A stretch of 64,000 nt of DNA from Wenxinia marina DSM 24838 (GCF_000379485.1 NZ_KB902284.1:1-64000); one strand, 5' to 3'; counted from the stretch's first letter, positions 27,184 through 37,166 are shown. The notes: generated by a model not told the origin, from the sequence alone. Translations and numbers: made by a program.

Positions 27184-27219
27184 CCTGGGCGGCCGGCGCT
27201 TGTGCTCGGGCCGCCCAGG
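27184..27219 (+). terminator. hairpin after the spike/esterase pair
   Basis: A perfect 11-bp GC stem (27184-27194 with 27209-27219) and a 14-base loop lie eight bases after the stop. There is no T-run, so it may end or stabilise the spike transcript rather than act as a canonical Rho-independent terminator. It separates the pair from the sulfotransferase downstream. Confidence 0.5.
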
Positions 27220-27287
27220 GTGCAGCCTGTCCGCCGTCCCGCCTCGTGCCGGTCGGGGCATCGCAGACCCCACGAGGACCCAGCTCG

Positions 27288-28205
27288 ATGGCAGAGGTGC
27301 GCCCCCGCCCGGACGAGCGCCGGCCGACCCGGACGTCGGCCCTGCCGAACCTGTTCGTCATCGGCGCGTCGAAGTCGGGATCGAGCGCCCTGCATACCTA
27401 CCTCTCCGCCCACCCCGACATCGCGATGAGCCGCGAGAAGGAGCCCTGCTTCTTCGTCGACCGGTCCGAGCTGGCCGAGGCTTGGCCGATCATGGCGCGC
27501 CAGCCCTGCAGCCACGATCTCGACGCCTACCTGGCCCTTTGGCCGGACGGCGCGGACAAGCGGTACCGGGGCGAGGGGAGCGTCTATTATTCGCAGGCGC
27601 CGCATAAGTCGGGGGTTCCCGAGCGGATCGCTCGCATGTGCCCCGACGCCCGCATCATCTACACCGTGCGCGAGCCGGTCTGGCGCGCGATCGGCCACTA
27701 CTGGCAGCGGTTCAAGGAGTTCCAGGAGCCGCTGCCGCTCGACCGCGCCGTGCGGGAGAACGCGCTCTACCGCGACACCTCGGACTACGCGCTTCAGCTT
27801 GCGGCCTACCGGGACCATTTCGACCCCGCCCGGATCCACGTCATCGTGGCGGAAGACCTCCGGACGCGGCGAAGGGAGACGCTGGCCGACTTGATCGCCT
27901 GGTTGGGGCTCCCGCCCCACCTGTTCCGGGACGACGAGATCACCGACCGCCACGTCTCGCCGCCCGACAGCCGGCGTCAGCGCTTTCCCCTGGTCGCGCG
28001 GCTGCGCGATTCGGGCCTGTGGGCCCGGACCCGGCGCCATCTTCCCGAAAGGGCGGTCGGTCTGCTGCGGGAGGGCGCGACCGTGAGGTTCGACAAGGCG
28101 GAGGTCGACGACAGCGCTGCCCGCGACTGGCTGTCGGGCTATCTGCGCCCGCGCCGCGCCGCCTTCGAGGAGATGATCGGCCGCCGGATACCGGAGTGGG
28201 ACTGA
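27288..28205 (+). CDS. sulfotransferase domain protein
   Basis: A 305-aa cytosolic-type sulfotransferase. The 5'-phosphosulfate loop is [23 protein letters not shown] and the 3'-phosphate motif is RIIYTVREPVWRAIGHYWQRF, both needed for PAPS binding. A KEPCFF segment is shared with heparan-sulfate-type bacterial sulfotransferases. The start at 27288 follows a GAGGA; a GTG at 27246 would add 14 residues without family support. It probably sulfates an EPS sugar. Its stop directly abuts the convergent flippase stop. Confidence 0.85.
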   Translation: MAEVRPRPDERRPTRTSALPNLFVIGASKSGSSALHTYLSAHPDIAMSREKEPCFFVDRSELAEAWPIMARQPCSHDLDAYLALWPDGADKRYRGEGSVYYSQAPHKSGVPERIARMCPDARIIYTVREPVWRAIGHYWQRFKEFQEPLPLDRAVRENALYRDTSDYALQLAAYRDHFDPARIHVIVAEDLRTRRRETLADLIAWLGLPPHLFRDDEITDRHVSPPDSRRQRFPLVARLRDSGLWARTRRHLPERAVGLLREGATVRFDKAEVDDSAARDWLSGYLRPRRAAFEEMIGRRIPEWD

Positions 28206-29669
28206 TCACCCCGAGAAGACGCCAAGGGAAAAGACGCGCAGCCTGGCGCCGAGGAAGAGCGTCAGGATGCCGAGAAGGAGAGCCGCGCAGAGAGCCAGGC
28301 CGAGCGACCAGATCCGCGACGGGGCGACGTATTCCAGCACATCCGCGACGAGAAGGAGTGCGGCGGCATAGCCGAGGACCAGCGCGCCCGCGAGCAGGGT
28401 GGGTCTGACCATCCGGCGCAAGGGGATGCCGTTGAACTTGCGGATCGTCAGCATCGCCGCGACGGCGACTCCCGCCGTGACGGCCGCCTGCGTCCAGGCG
28501 AGCGCTGCAAGACCGAACGGCGCCGCGGCGAACACGGCGGCGACGAGGGCCGCCGTCGAAGCCAGGTCGAAGACCAAGACCTGCCCGGTGCGGCCCGCAG
28601 CGGCCAGGGCCGGCTCGAGGAGGGACGGAACGACGAGCAGGACGGCCCGGACCGCCATCGCGCAGGTCACGGTCAGCGCCGCGAGATAGGCCGGGTCGAA
28701 CAGGACCGCGACCAGATCGTCGCCGAGAAGAACGATCGTGGCGGACACGCCGCCGATCAGCAGCGTGATCGAGCCGCAGAACCGTTCCATGACGACAGAG
28801 GGATCGCGGTCCCGCCGCGCGGCCGCGCCCAGCTGCGTCAGCGCGAAGGCGCTCATCGGCTGCGAGACGATGTCCGTTGCTCCGGTCGCGGCCCGTGTGC
28901 CGAACCGGTAGAGCCCCGCCTCCGCCGTGCTGAAGGAGAGACCGAGCAGCAGATCCCCGGCATAGCGCGAGAGGAACGTCAGAAGGCGCGCGCCGTAGAG
29001 CCCCATCGAGAAACCCGTCGCGCTGCGCGCGAGCGCGCGGTCGAACCGCAAGCGGGGGCGGAGAGGGGAAAGCACCACGCAGAGGGCCAGCCCGGACGCC
29101 ACACGAATGTAGCGGAACGCCACGAGGGCCCAGAGCGACTGCCACAGCCAGAGCAGCACGACGCCGCCCACGAGCGCCGCGAGGTTCTGGCAGAACAGGA
29201 TGCCGAACTGCAGCGTCACCTGCTGACGACGCAGCAGCCCCGCCGAATACCACGCGCCGATCGCCGCGAACGGCTGGGCGAGGGCGAGCAGCGCGAGGAC
29301 CGGCTGAAGCTCGGCCGCGCCGAACAGCGACGAGATCGGCCGGGCGAGGACGACCAGGAGAAGGGCCGCGAGCGTGGCCATGCCGGTCAGCATCCAGAAC
29401 GACGTCGACAGGACGTCCTCGTCGGGCGCCCTGGAGGTGACGATGAAATGGTAGAAACCGGTGTAGGTCAGGGTCTGGACGAGAAGGACGAAGACGACCG
29501 CGAGGCTGTAGACGCCGTAGTCCACCGGACCGAGAAACCGCGCGGCGAGCAGGGTCACGACCAGGGTGGACACCTGCTGAAGGGACCGGGCGACGATCGC
29601 GAACAGGGCGAAGCCGCTGCGCCTGCCGACGGATCCCCGCCGCGAGCCGGACTCGATTCCGATCTCCAT
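28206..29669 (-). CDS. polysaccharide flippase (Wzx/PST family)
   Basis: A 487-aa membrane protein with 12-14 hydrophobic helices and the opening SGFALFAIVARSLQQVSTLVVTLLAARFLGPVDYGVYSLA. This is typical of oligosaccharide flippases of the MOP superfamily. It should translocate undecaprenyl-linked EPS repeats to the periplasm, supplying the polymerase-like protein encoded at 20770. Its stop abuts the sulfotransferase stop. Its 5' side faces a 278-base divergent region without a gene. Confidence 0.87.
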   Translation of the reverse strand: MEIGIESGSRRGSVGRRSGFALFAIVARSLQQVSTLVVTLLAARFLGPVDYGVYSLAVVFVLLVQTLTYTGFYHFIVTSRAPDEDVLSTSFWMLTGMATLAALLLVVLARPISSLFGAAELQPVLALLALAQPFAAIGAWYSAGLLRRQQVTLQFGILFCQNLAALVGGVVLLWLWQSLWALVAFRYIRVASGLALCVVLSPLRPRLRFDRALARSATGFSMGLYGARLLTFLSRYAGDLLLGLSFSTAEAGLYRFGTRAATGATDIVSQPMSAFALTQLGAAARRDRDPSVVMERFCGSITLLIGGVSATIVLLGDDLVAVLFDPAYLAALTVTCAMAVRAVLLVVPSLLEPALAAAGRTGQVLVFDLASTAALVAAVFAAAPFGLAALAWTQAAVTAGVAVAAMLTIRKFNGIPLRRMVRPTLLAGALVLGYAAALLLVADVLEYVAPSRIWSLGLALCAALLLGILTLFLGARLRVFSLGVFSG

Positions 29670-29947
29670 CGCTCCCCCGGACGCAAGCTTCCGATTGTGG
29701 GGTCAAAGCTTAATTTTCGGTAAAGACGTGGGATGCGCGGTCCGACTTGTCGCGAACCGGCGGGAGATACATGGATCGGCCGCCGATGGAATGACGGAAG
29801 TGTTGCCGGAGGGACGTCGACGGGTAGTCTGCTGCAATGGGTCCGCGACTGCCGCGGGGCTCAACCGGCCATCGACGGGACCCCGGACCGGCCCATCCGC
29901 CGGGGCGCCCCGCGGGAACGCGCACATCCGGACAGCGGGGAACGACG

Positions 29948-30715
29948 ATGCGCGACAAGGTCAAGGCCGGCCTCGGGGCGATGGCGACGGCCGCGATCCG
30001 CCAGGCCGACTACGGTCGGTGCATCTTCGTTCTCGCGCACATGCGGTGCGGCTCGACGGCGTTGTCCAACATCCTGTGCTCCCGGTCCGATGTGTCGGGC
30101 TACGGCGAGACCCATGTCCGCCACGACTCGCCGACTGCGCCGGGGCGGCTCGTCGTCAATCTCGCGCTGCGGCGGGCGTGGTCGCCCCGGGCCGACCGGC
30201 TCTTCGACAAGATCCTGCATACGCGACTCGATGCCGACCCTCCGTCCGCCTTCTTCTCGGCGCGGGCGATCTTCGTCGTCCGCCCTCCCGATCCCACGAT
30301 CCGCTCGATCCGCAGGCTCTTCGAGCGTCTGGGCCGGCCGCACGACTACCCGACGGACGAGGCTGCCGCCCGCTACTACGTGGACCGACTGCGCCACCTC
30401 TGCGCGCTCTGGGACGGGTTCCCGGCCGGGCGGCGCATCGGGCTGACCCATTCGCAGCTGCTCTCGGATCCCGACGCCGCGCTGGCGCGGATCTCGGCCC
30501 GGCTGGCGATCGCGCCGCCCCTGGAGAACCGATACGTCAGCCCGGTGCGATCCCGCATCGGCGGCGGCGGAGACCCGCTCGCAAGTGCGCGCCACACCCG
30601 GATCGAACCGGCGCGGGAGGCCAGGGCCGAGGGACCCGCCGATATCGACGAGGCCCTCGCGGCCTGCGCAGCCGAGGCCTACGAGCGACTGGTGGATCGG
30701 TTCACCCTCGATTGA
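29948..30715 (+). CDS. sulfotransferase-like protein
   Basis: A 255-aa protein with the PAPS loop IFVLAHMRCGSTALSNILCS and a 3'-phosphate-binding-like segment ARAIFVVRPPDPTIRSIRRLF. It is a second, divergent sulfotransferase of the EPS locus, unrelated in most of its length to the one encoded at 27288. The start at MRDKVKAG is preceded by GGGGAA; the longer in-frame reading is proline/arginine-rich and not protein-like. It likely modifies another EPS position. A non-PAPS P-loop role is possible but less likely. Confidence 0.75.
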   Translation: MRDKVKAGLGAMATAAIRQADYGRCIFVLAHMRCGSTALSNILCSRSDVSGYGETHVRHDSPTAPGRLVVNLALRRAWSPRADRLFDKILHTRLDADPPSAFFSARAIFVVRPPDPTIRSIRRLFERLGRPHDYPTDEAAARYYVDRLRHLCALWDGFPAGRRIGLTHSQLLSDPDAALARISARLAIAPPLENRYVSPVRSRIGGGGDPLASARHTRIEPAREARAEGPADIDEALAACAAEAYERLVDRFTLD

Positions 30716-30811
30716 GCGCTGCCCCATGCGGATCCCGACCGGAATGGCCCTCCTGAAGGTTTTCGGCCAACCTGCAGGTCGCCGAAGCACGAGCGACGAC
30801 GGAATGGGACG

Positions 30812-31753
30812 ATGACGAACGGACCGGACCCCGACGACCCGGCGACGCGCCAGACGCGCATCGCCGTCATCGTCTGCTCCGTCGGTCGTCCCGATTGCCT
30901 GTCCGGCCTGCTCGCCCCGCTTGCGGCGCAGTCCCGTCCGGCCGACCGCGTCCTCTTCGTCGTCACGCGCCCCGAAGACATCGGCGTCGATCCGCGCGGC
31001 GCGTTCGGCCCGCGGACCGATGTCGAGGTCATCGTGGCTCCGAAGGGTCTGCCCCGGCAGCGGAACGCGGGCCTCGACCGGGTCATGGGCGACGCCGATC
31101 TCATCGTCTTCTTCGACGACGACTATGTTCCGTCCCGTCATGCCCTCGCGGGCATCGAGGCAGGCTTCGCCGCCTGGCCCGAGGTCGGCGGCATGACCGG
31201 CGCCCTGATCGCGGACGGCATCAATTCGCCCGGACTGTCGACCCGGGAGGCGGAGCGGCTGGTGGCGGAATGGGACGCCGTGACGCCCCCGCCGGGCGGC
31301 CGCCCGCTGCGCATCGTGGACCGCGATCTGGCGGGGCTGTACGGCTGCAACATGGCCTATCGCGCCTCCCACGTGGGCGACGTCCGGTTCGACGAGAGGC
31401 TGCCGCTCTATGCCTGGCAGGAGGATATCGACTTCGCGGCCCGCATAGCGGGGCGGAGGATCAGGACCGACGCCTTCGCCGGCGTGCACCGCGGCGCCAG
31501 GTCCGGCCGCGAGATCGCGGGGCACCGGCTCGGCTACAGCCAGATCGCCAACCCCTGGTATCTCTGGCGGAAGGGCACGATGACGGCCTCCTTCGCCCTG
31601 CGGCTGGCGGTTCGTAATTTGGCTGCCAACCACCTCAGGGCGGCCCGCCCCGAGCCGTGGATCGACCGGGCGGCGCGGGCGAGGGGAAACCGGATCGCGC
31701 TTCTGGACGTGATCCGCGGACGGGCAGATCCAGAGCGGATCCTGTCGCTCTAG
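30812..31753 (+). CDS. glycosyltransferase family 2
   Basis: A 313-aa GT-A enzyme with IAVIVCSVGRPDCLSGLL at the N-terminus, the nucleotide-binding PRQRNAGLDRV and metal-binding LIVFFDDDYVPS. A later YAWQEDIDFAARI provides the catalytic ED pair. There is no membrane domain. It lies in the + strand EPS run between a sulfotransferase and the pyruvyltransferase and probably adds one sugar to the repeat. Nothing is seen in the 96-base gap before it. Confidence 0.88.
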   Translation: MTNGPDPDDPATRQTRIAVIVCSVGRPDCLSGLLAPLAAQSRPADRVLFVVTRPEDIGVDPRGAFGPRTDVEVIVAPKGLPRQRNAGLDRVMGDADLIVFFDDDYVPSRHALAGIEAGFAAWPEVGGMTGALIADGINSPGLSTREAERLVAEWDAVTPPPGGRPLRIVDRDLAGLYGCNMAYRASHVGDVRFDERLPLYAWQEDIDFAARIAGRRIRTDAFAGVHRGARSGREIAGHRLGYSQIANPWYLWRKGTMTASFALRLAVRNLAANHLRAARPEPWIDRAARARGNRIALLDVIRGRADPERILSL

Positions 31754-31863
31754 CGGCCGCCGACGATCGGCCCGCAACCGCCCCGGCGCCGCGACATTAG
31801 GGAAATATTCACGATGCCATCGTCACTCGTGACCGTGATCCTGACACGAGCGGGCGAGGCACC

Positions 31864-33231
31864 GTGACGCAGAGAACTACGACCGCGGCGCGGGGCCTGA
31901 TCCGCCGGGCGCTCTCCCACGCGTACCGGTCGAGCGGCCTTCGCGAGGCGCGCATGACCGCTCGGTTCGAGGTCAACCTCGCCGAGATGAAGGACCTGTC
32001 GACCCGGCGTCTGCCTCGCGGCCGGCAGGGGCGCCGTCTCCTCGTCCTGCCGCCGGATCCGCTGCTCGTCACGGCCTCGCGCGGGGACCAGGCGATGATC
32101 GCCGCGATCATGGATCACTACCGGAGCCTCGACGCGGGCTGGCACGTCGTGATCGGGTGCGACGTCCGAACGGATCGAACCCGGGCGATCCCGGACGGGG
32201 CGGAGGCGCTGACGCTGTACGGGCGAGGGGCGGGGATCGGCCGCATTCGCGACCGGATCCATGGCGAGGGGATCACCGACTGCCTCCTGGTGGGCGCCGA
32301 CGTTCTGGACGGGAGCTTCAACCCCGTGTTCTCGCTGGAGCAGCTGCGGATGCTGCACGCGGCGCGGATGGCGGGCTGCGCGATCGGGAACACAGGCTTC
32401 AGCTACAGTGCCGACAGCGCCCCGCGGATGCGCGAGGCGTTCGGGGTCTTTCCGCCCCACTACCGCTTCGCCGTCCGTGATCCGATCTCGCTGCGCCGCT
32501 TCGCCGATGCGGTCGGAGATCGCGGCCGACGGACGGCGGACATCGCCTTCCTTCTGAGGCCCGCGGCGGACACCCCGCGGACGGCCGCGTCGCGGGCCTG
32601 GATCGCCGACAGGCGGGATGAGGGCCGGCATGTGATCGCGATGAACCTTCATCCGGTTCTCGACAGGAGTGACGGCGTCGACAGCAGGACGCTGATCGAG
32701 CGATACGCGATCGCCGCCAGGGACCTGAGCGCCTCCCGCCCGGGCGGCCGCGACCTCGCCATCTACCTCATGCCGCACGATTTCCGCGGTGCGGATGCCG
32801 ACGATCACTGCCTGCGTCCCTTGCTTCAGCGTGTTCGCGAGGCAGGTGTGCCGGTCTTTCACCCCGGGGCGGAACTGGATGCCGCCCAGTGCAAGGCGAT
32901 CCTGGCGGACTGCGATCTCGCTGTCGGGGCCCGGATGCACCTGCTGATCGGTGCGCTCGGCGCGGGCTGTCCGATCGTCGGGATCGAGTACCGGGGCAAG
33001 ATCCGCGGCCTCGCCGAGACGTTCGATCTGCCGGCGGATCGTATCCTGCAGCCGACGGCGTTCATGGAATCGTCCCGCAGCCTGCAGGCCGCCATCGCAG
33101 CCGCGCTCGGGGCGAATCGGGACGATCGCCGACGGATCCGGGACGCCCTGCCGCACGTCCTCGGCATGGCCGCGGACAATTTCAGGCTGGCGCCGGCAGT
33201 CGGTTCGCCGGTCGGTGTCGATCCGGTCTGA
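31864..33231 (+). CDS. polysaccharide pyruvyltransferase family protein
   Basis: A 455-aa protein of the CsaB/WcaK type. The N-terminal half carries ITDCLLVGADVLDGSFNP, and the C-terminal half has the conserved ADCDLAVGARMHLLIGALGAGCPIVGIEYRGKIRGL. Family members attach ketal-linked pyruvate to EPS sugars and give the polymer acidic character. The GTG at 31864 is the only start giving the full N-terminus. It is followed by 276 bases without a gene before the Wzc-like gene. Substrate and linkage cannot be read. Confidence 0.83.
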   Translation: MTQRTTTAARGLIRRALSHAYRSSGLREARMTARFEVNLAEMKDLSTRRLPRGRQGRRLLVLPPDPLLVTASRGDQAMIAAIMDHYRSLDAGWHVVIGCDVRTDRTRAIPDGAEALTLYGRGAGIGRIRDRIHGEGITDCLLVGADVLDGSFNPVFSLEQLRMLHAARMAGCAIGNTGFSYSADSAPRMREAFGVFPPHYRFAVRDPISLRRFADAVGDRGRRTADIAFLLRPAADTPRTAASRAWIADRRDEGRHVIAMNLHPVLDRSDGVDSRTLIERYAIAARDLSASRPGGRDLAIYLMPHDFRGADADDHCLRPLLQRVREAGVPVFHPGAELDAAQCKAILADCDLAVGARMHLLIGALGAGCPIVGIEYRGKIRGLAETFDLPADRILQPTAFMESSRSLQAAIAAALGANRDDRRRIRDALPHVLGMAADNFRLAPAVGSPVGVDPV

Positions 33232-33507
33232 GCGACGTCGCCACGGCCTGCACCGGTCGGCCGGATGGTGCGCGATGCGGTTTCGTACAAGGCGGATCGA
33301 GCGGTCCTCGGCGTGAAGTCGGGACTCGCGGGCCCCGGGGCAATCCTTCCGCGCAGGCCGCAGCGCGACCCGGTTAACCCCTTGCCGCGACAGGTGGGCT
33401 AGAAGAGGCAGGCGCAATCGCCCGACCGGCGGCCAGCGCACCCGTCACCCGGCCGGCCATCGGCAGCCGGTCGCACCGCCGAACGCGAAGGAGCCGGGAC
33501 ATGCGCA

Positions 33508-35751
33508 GTGACTGACACGGGCGTCGTCCGACCCGTCGCAGGAGGCCCGCCGCGGCGGGCGGCCGACCCGTCGGAGGTCGACCCCCGCGACTTCCTCGCC
33601 GCGCTCTGGCGCCGGAAGTGGCTCGTGCTGCTCTGGACGCTGGCGGGAGCGGTGACCGCCTTTTCCATCGTCTCGCGGATCGAACCGCGATACGCGGCGC
33701 GCTCCAGCGTCATGCTCGACCCCCGGTCGGTCCAGGTCCTTCCGGCGGAGGAGGTCGTGTCCGACCTGAACCTGACCAATCCGCTCCTCGACAGCGAGGC
33801 CGCCGTGCTGCGCTCGAACCAGCTTCTGGAGCAGGTGATCGCCGGCCTCGACGACACGCAGAGGTCCCTCCTCGATCCGCGGAACCACCCGCCCGACCTG
33901 GTCGAACGGATCGAGACGTCGTTCCGCCGCGTCGCCGATCTGTGGCCCGGTCTCGACGACACGTCCGGTTCGGCGCCCGCCGAGGGTTCCGGCGATCAGG
34001 TCCTCTCGCCGGAGGAACAGGAGATGCGGCGCCTCGTCACCGCGCTGCGCCGGTCCCTGACGATCTGGCGGGAGGGGCAGTCCTACCTCATCTCCATCGG
34101 CGTCGAGACGTCGGATCCGGCCCTGTCCGCGGACCTCGCGAACCGGATCGCCGCGGTCTACATCGACCGGCAGATCACGGATCGGCAGGTCGCCGTTGCG
34201 CGGGCGACGTCCTTTCTGCGCGACCGGGTGGAGGATCTGCGTTCGCAGGTCGAGGACTCCGAGGCCGCCATCGAGGCGTTCCGCTCCTCCCAGCTGGCGA
34301 CATCCGGCATCGGAGCCGAGGCGCTTCAGCAGCAGCTGCTGGATCTGAGCACGCAGCACGCCCTGGCGCAGGCGGAGCTGGCCTCCGCGCGGGCCCGGCA
34401 TGAACAGATCCGGCGGACGATCGACGCGGAGGGCATCGGAGCGGCGGCCGACCTGCTCACCTCGCCGCTCGTGCTGTCCCTGCGGGAGGAGTTGTCGGCC
34501 CTGCGGCGGGAGGATGCGGACCTGGCGACGACCCTCGGCCCGGATCATCCGGACCGCCGCCGTCTCGCGGCCGCGATCGCCCTGGTCGAGGACGACCTCG
34601 CGGCGGAAGTGGACAACATCGTCGCGGGGCTGGGCAACGAGGTCGACGTCGCGCTGATCCGGGCCGAGTCCCTGCGCGACACCCTGAACGGGATCGAAGG
34701 GCGGGCGGCGGACCTGTCCTCTTCGTCCCTCGCCCTGCGCCAGCTCGAGCGGGAAGCGGACGCCGCGCGGGCGACCTACGAGGGAAGCCTGACCCGCTAC
34801 AACGAGACCCTGTCCCTCGACCGGCTGCAGCGCGCGGATGCCCGCACCGTGGAAAGAGCGGTCCCCCCCGGCGCCCCGTCGGGGCCGCGAATCCGGCTGT
34901 TCACGGCGTTCGGCTTGGTCGCCGGTCTCTCCATCGGCCTGATCGCGGCGGTCCTTTCGTTCGTCGGCGCCCGCGGGTTCACCCGCCCCACGGAGGTCGA
35001 GGCCGTCTGCGGCGTTCCGGTCCTGACCGCCCTGCCGCGTCAGAGGTGGCGCACCGTCGAGCGGATGCTCGACCAGCTCCGCATGCGCCCCTATCAGATC
35101 TATGCCGAGAGGATGCGGCACCTTCGCTTGCTGGTCGAGCCGCGCGGCGGCGCGATCCCGGCGGCGTCCGGGCCCACCGGACGCACGTTGGTGATTACGT
35201 CTTCGGTCGCGGGCGAGGGCAAGACGACCACGTCCGTCGCGCTCGCCTACATCGAAGGGCTGGCCGGGCGGTCCGTGGTCTATGTCGACTTCGATACCCG
35301 GCGGTCGCAGATCACGCGCGACCTCGCCCTCGACACCGCCAGGCCCGGGCTGGGCGACTATCTCCGGGGCAGGGCGCGGCTCGGCGACGTCCTCCAGCAC
35401 TCCGGGGAATGGGGCTTCGCCATCCTTCCGATGCTGCGGCCCGATCCCGGCCTGAACGACGAGATCGGGGCGTCCCGCCTGCAAGAGGTCCTGCAAGAGC
35501 TCTCCGCCCGGTTCGAGATCGTGGTCCTCGACACGCCGCCGATCCTGGCGGTGACGGATGCGTCGCCTCTCGTCCGCCTCGCCGATCAGACCCTCCTGCT
35601 GGTGAAGAGCGAGACGACGGGGAAATCCGCGGTGCGCGAGGCGGTCCGGCTTCTCGACGATCAGAGCCCGAACGTCTCGATCGTCTTCACGCACATGGAC
35701 CCGCGGCAGGAGCGCAGCACCTATGGAGGCCGGGCCGATGGCTATCTATGA
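33508..35751 (+). CDS. Wzc/ExoP-like polysaccharide co-polymerase with tyrosine autokinase domain
   Basis: A 747-aa inner-membrane protein. It has an N-terminal Wzz domain flanked by two helices (about 35-52 and 465-487), with a long periplasmic coiled-coil region between. A cytoplasmic BY-kinase domain follows: Walker A SVAGEGKTTTS, Walker A' VVYVDFDTR, Walker B IVVLDTPP. The C-terminal tail has only two Tyr (RSTYGGRADGYL), shorter than the usual Tyr cluster. It controls chain length and export. The start is GTG at 33508, with GAAGGAG about 14 bases upstream; the nearby ATG at 33501 meets a stop. Confidence 0.88.
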   Translation: MTDTGVVRPVAGGPPRRAADPSEVDPRDFLAALWRRKWLVLLWTLAGAVTAFSIVSRIEPRYAARSSVMLDPRSVQVLPAEEVVSDLNLTNPLLDSEAAVLRSNQLLEQVIAGLDDTQRSLLDPRNHPPDLVERIETSFRRVADLWPGLDDTSGSAPAEGSGDQVLSPEEQEMRRLVTALRRSLTIWREGQSYLISIGVETSDPALSADLANRIAAVYIDRQITDRQVAVARATSFLRDRVEDLRSQVEDSEAAIEAFRSSQLATSGIGAEALQQQLLDLSTQHALAQAELASARARHEQIRRTIDAEGIGAAADLLTSPLVLSLREELSALRREDADLATTLGPDHPDRRRLAAAIALVEDDLAAEVDNIVAGLGNEVDVALIRAESLRDTLNGIEGRAADLSSSSLALRQLEREADAARATYEGSLTRYNETLSLDRLQRADARTVERAVPPGAPSGPRIRLFTAFGLVAGLSIGLIAAVLSFVGARGFTRPTEVEAVCGVPVLTALPRQRWRTVERMLDQLRMRPYQIYAERMRHLRLLVEPRGGAIPAASGPTGRTLVITSSVAGEGKTTTSVALAYIEGLAGRSVVYVDFDTRRSQITRDLALDTARPGLGDYLRGRARLGDVLQHSGEWGFAILPMLRPDPGLNDEIGASRLQEVLQELSARFEIVVLDTPPILAVTDASPLVRLADQTLLLVKSETTGKSAVREAVRLLDDQSPNVSIVFTHMDPRQERSTYGGRADGYL

Positions 35752-37012
35752 CGTCGTCCGGGGGACGCATCCGGCCCGATCGATGATCGCCGCAGCGATG
35801 GTCTTCGCAAGCCCGACTCGGGGGCAGGAGGCCGGAGACCCGCCGCCCGCCTACACCCTCGTCCCCGGGGATATCGTCAGTGTGGACTACGGCGGGACGG
35901 CGGACTCCGTGCAGGCGCTCGTCGATATCGACGGCCAGATCCGGATGCCCGGCGTCGGGGCAGTCGGGGCCGCCTCGCTGACGCTCGATGCGCTCGAGGC
36001 CGTGATCGAGAGCAGGATCGTCGCGACCGGGCAGATCCTCGACCCCGCCGTGACCACCACGATCGCCGCCTACGCCCCGATCGTGATCGCCGGCGATGTC
36101 GGCGCGTCCGGGCGGTACGACTACCTGCCCGGCATGACCGTGGCGACCGCCATCGGCTTGGGGGGCGGGCTGCGGACGGAGGGTGCCGCCCGGCTGGACC
36201 TGGATCGCGCCCGCGCCGAGGCGGAGGGTCAGCAGAACAGCGCCGCTCTCGCGATCGCCGCCGAGGTGGTCAGGCTCGCGCGGCTCGACACGACGGCCGC
36301 GCTGCCCGTCGACGGGATCGATTCGCTCGAGGCGGCGCCGCGGATCGAGCTGTCGGACCCGCGCCGGGCCGCCATCCCGGCGCCGGCCACCGCCCGCATC
36401 GCCGAGCTGCTGGACGCCGAACAGGCGCTCCTCGATGCCGAGGTGAAACGCGCCCTCGAACTCGGCGCTCTCTGGACGGCCGAGATCGCCGAACTTCGCC
36501 GGCAGGAGGGCCTCCTCCACCAGCGTATCGCGGTGCAGGACGAGATCGTGGCGCAGGTCGCTAGGGACCTCGAGGCCGCCGAGGATCTGCAGGCGAGGGG
36601 CCTCCGGACCGCCTCGCAGCTTTCGAGCGTGCAGCAACGCGATGCCGACGCCCGCGCCCGTCGGCTGGAGATCGAATCGGCGCTGACGTCGACGTTCCGC
36701 GCCATCTCGGACGCACAGCAGCAGCGCGCGGAGTTCTTCCTGGCCTGGCGCCTGGAAACGCTGAGACAGCGGGCCGCCGGCGCGCTGGCCCTGGGCGAGG
36801 CGCGTCTCCGGTACGATCGGGCCCTGGCGCAGTCCGCCATCCTCGGCGGCGATGCGGCCAGCGTGTTTCCGGACTCGGGTATGAACGTCGCGTTCCGGCT
36901 CGTGTCCGCCCGCCCGGACAGAAACCTGCCGGACAGCGGCGAGATCGAGGCGGAAACGCCGCTCCTGCCTGGCGATACCCTCGTCGTGACGCTCGAAGCC
37001 GCGGCCGACTAG
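35738..37012 (+). CDS. polysaccharide export outer-membrane protein (ExoF/Wza-like)
   Basis: A 424-aa periplasmic/outer-membrane protein. A hydrophobic N-terminus (SMIAAAMVFASP) is followed by a poly-export domain (YTLVPGDIVSVDYGG) and a SLBB-like segment (APIVIAGDVGASGRYDYLPGMTVATAIGLGGGL). A long helical region at about 225-370 is typical of ExoF rather than Wza. GGAGG eight bases before ATG 35738 selects this start; ATG 35723 would add five residues. It overlaps the Wzc-like gene by 14 bases. Together they form the envelope-spanning export machine. Confidence 0.85.
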   Translation: MAIYDVVRGTHPARSMIAAAMVFASPTRGQEAGDPPPAYTLVPGDIVSVDYGGTADSVQALVDIDGQIRMPGVGAVGAASLTLDALEAVIESRIVATGQILDPAVTTTIAAYAPIVIAGDVGASGRYDYLPGMTVATAIGLGGGLRTEGAARLDLDRARAEAEGQQNSAALAIAAEVVRLARLDTTAALPVDGIDSLEAAPRIELSDPRRAAIPAPATARIAELLDAEQALLDAEVKRALELGALWTAEIAELRRQEGLLHQRIAVQDEIVAQVARDLEAAEDLQARGLRTASQLSSVQQRDADARARRLEIESALTSTFRAISDAQQQRAEFFLAWRLETLRQRAAGALALGEARLRYDRALAQSAILGGDAASVFPDSGMNVAFRLVSARPDRNLPDSGEIEAETPLLPGDTLVVTLEAAAD

Positions 37013-37132
37013 GATCTTCCCACAGGATCAGCGGTCCCATTGCGACGGTCACTGCGGAGACGGAACGTCCGTGCGCGAGGCAGGCGCGCCTCGGTGCGAT
37101 CCCAGCGCCCGGTATCGTCACGAGAATCGCCG

Positions 37133-37166
37133 GCTGTGTGTGGCGGAGAGACAGTCCGCCGAACCC
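37133..37166 (+). repeat. left attachment site (attL), displaced tRNA-Ser 3' end
   Basis: Positions 37133-37154 are identical to 40924-40945 at the tRNA-Ser 3' end. After five mismatches CGAACCC also matches at the same spacing, giving an imperfect 34-base direct repeat. This marks the far end of the integrated element. The 120 bases between the ExoF-like stop and this site are featureless. Confidence 0.85.

Noticed and set aside
28206-29669. Possibility that the flippase is an MFS or MviN lipid II flippase
   Set aside because: Length, the FLGPVDYGVYSLA-type start and EPS context fit Wzx/PST better; MviN normally sits elsewhere.
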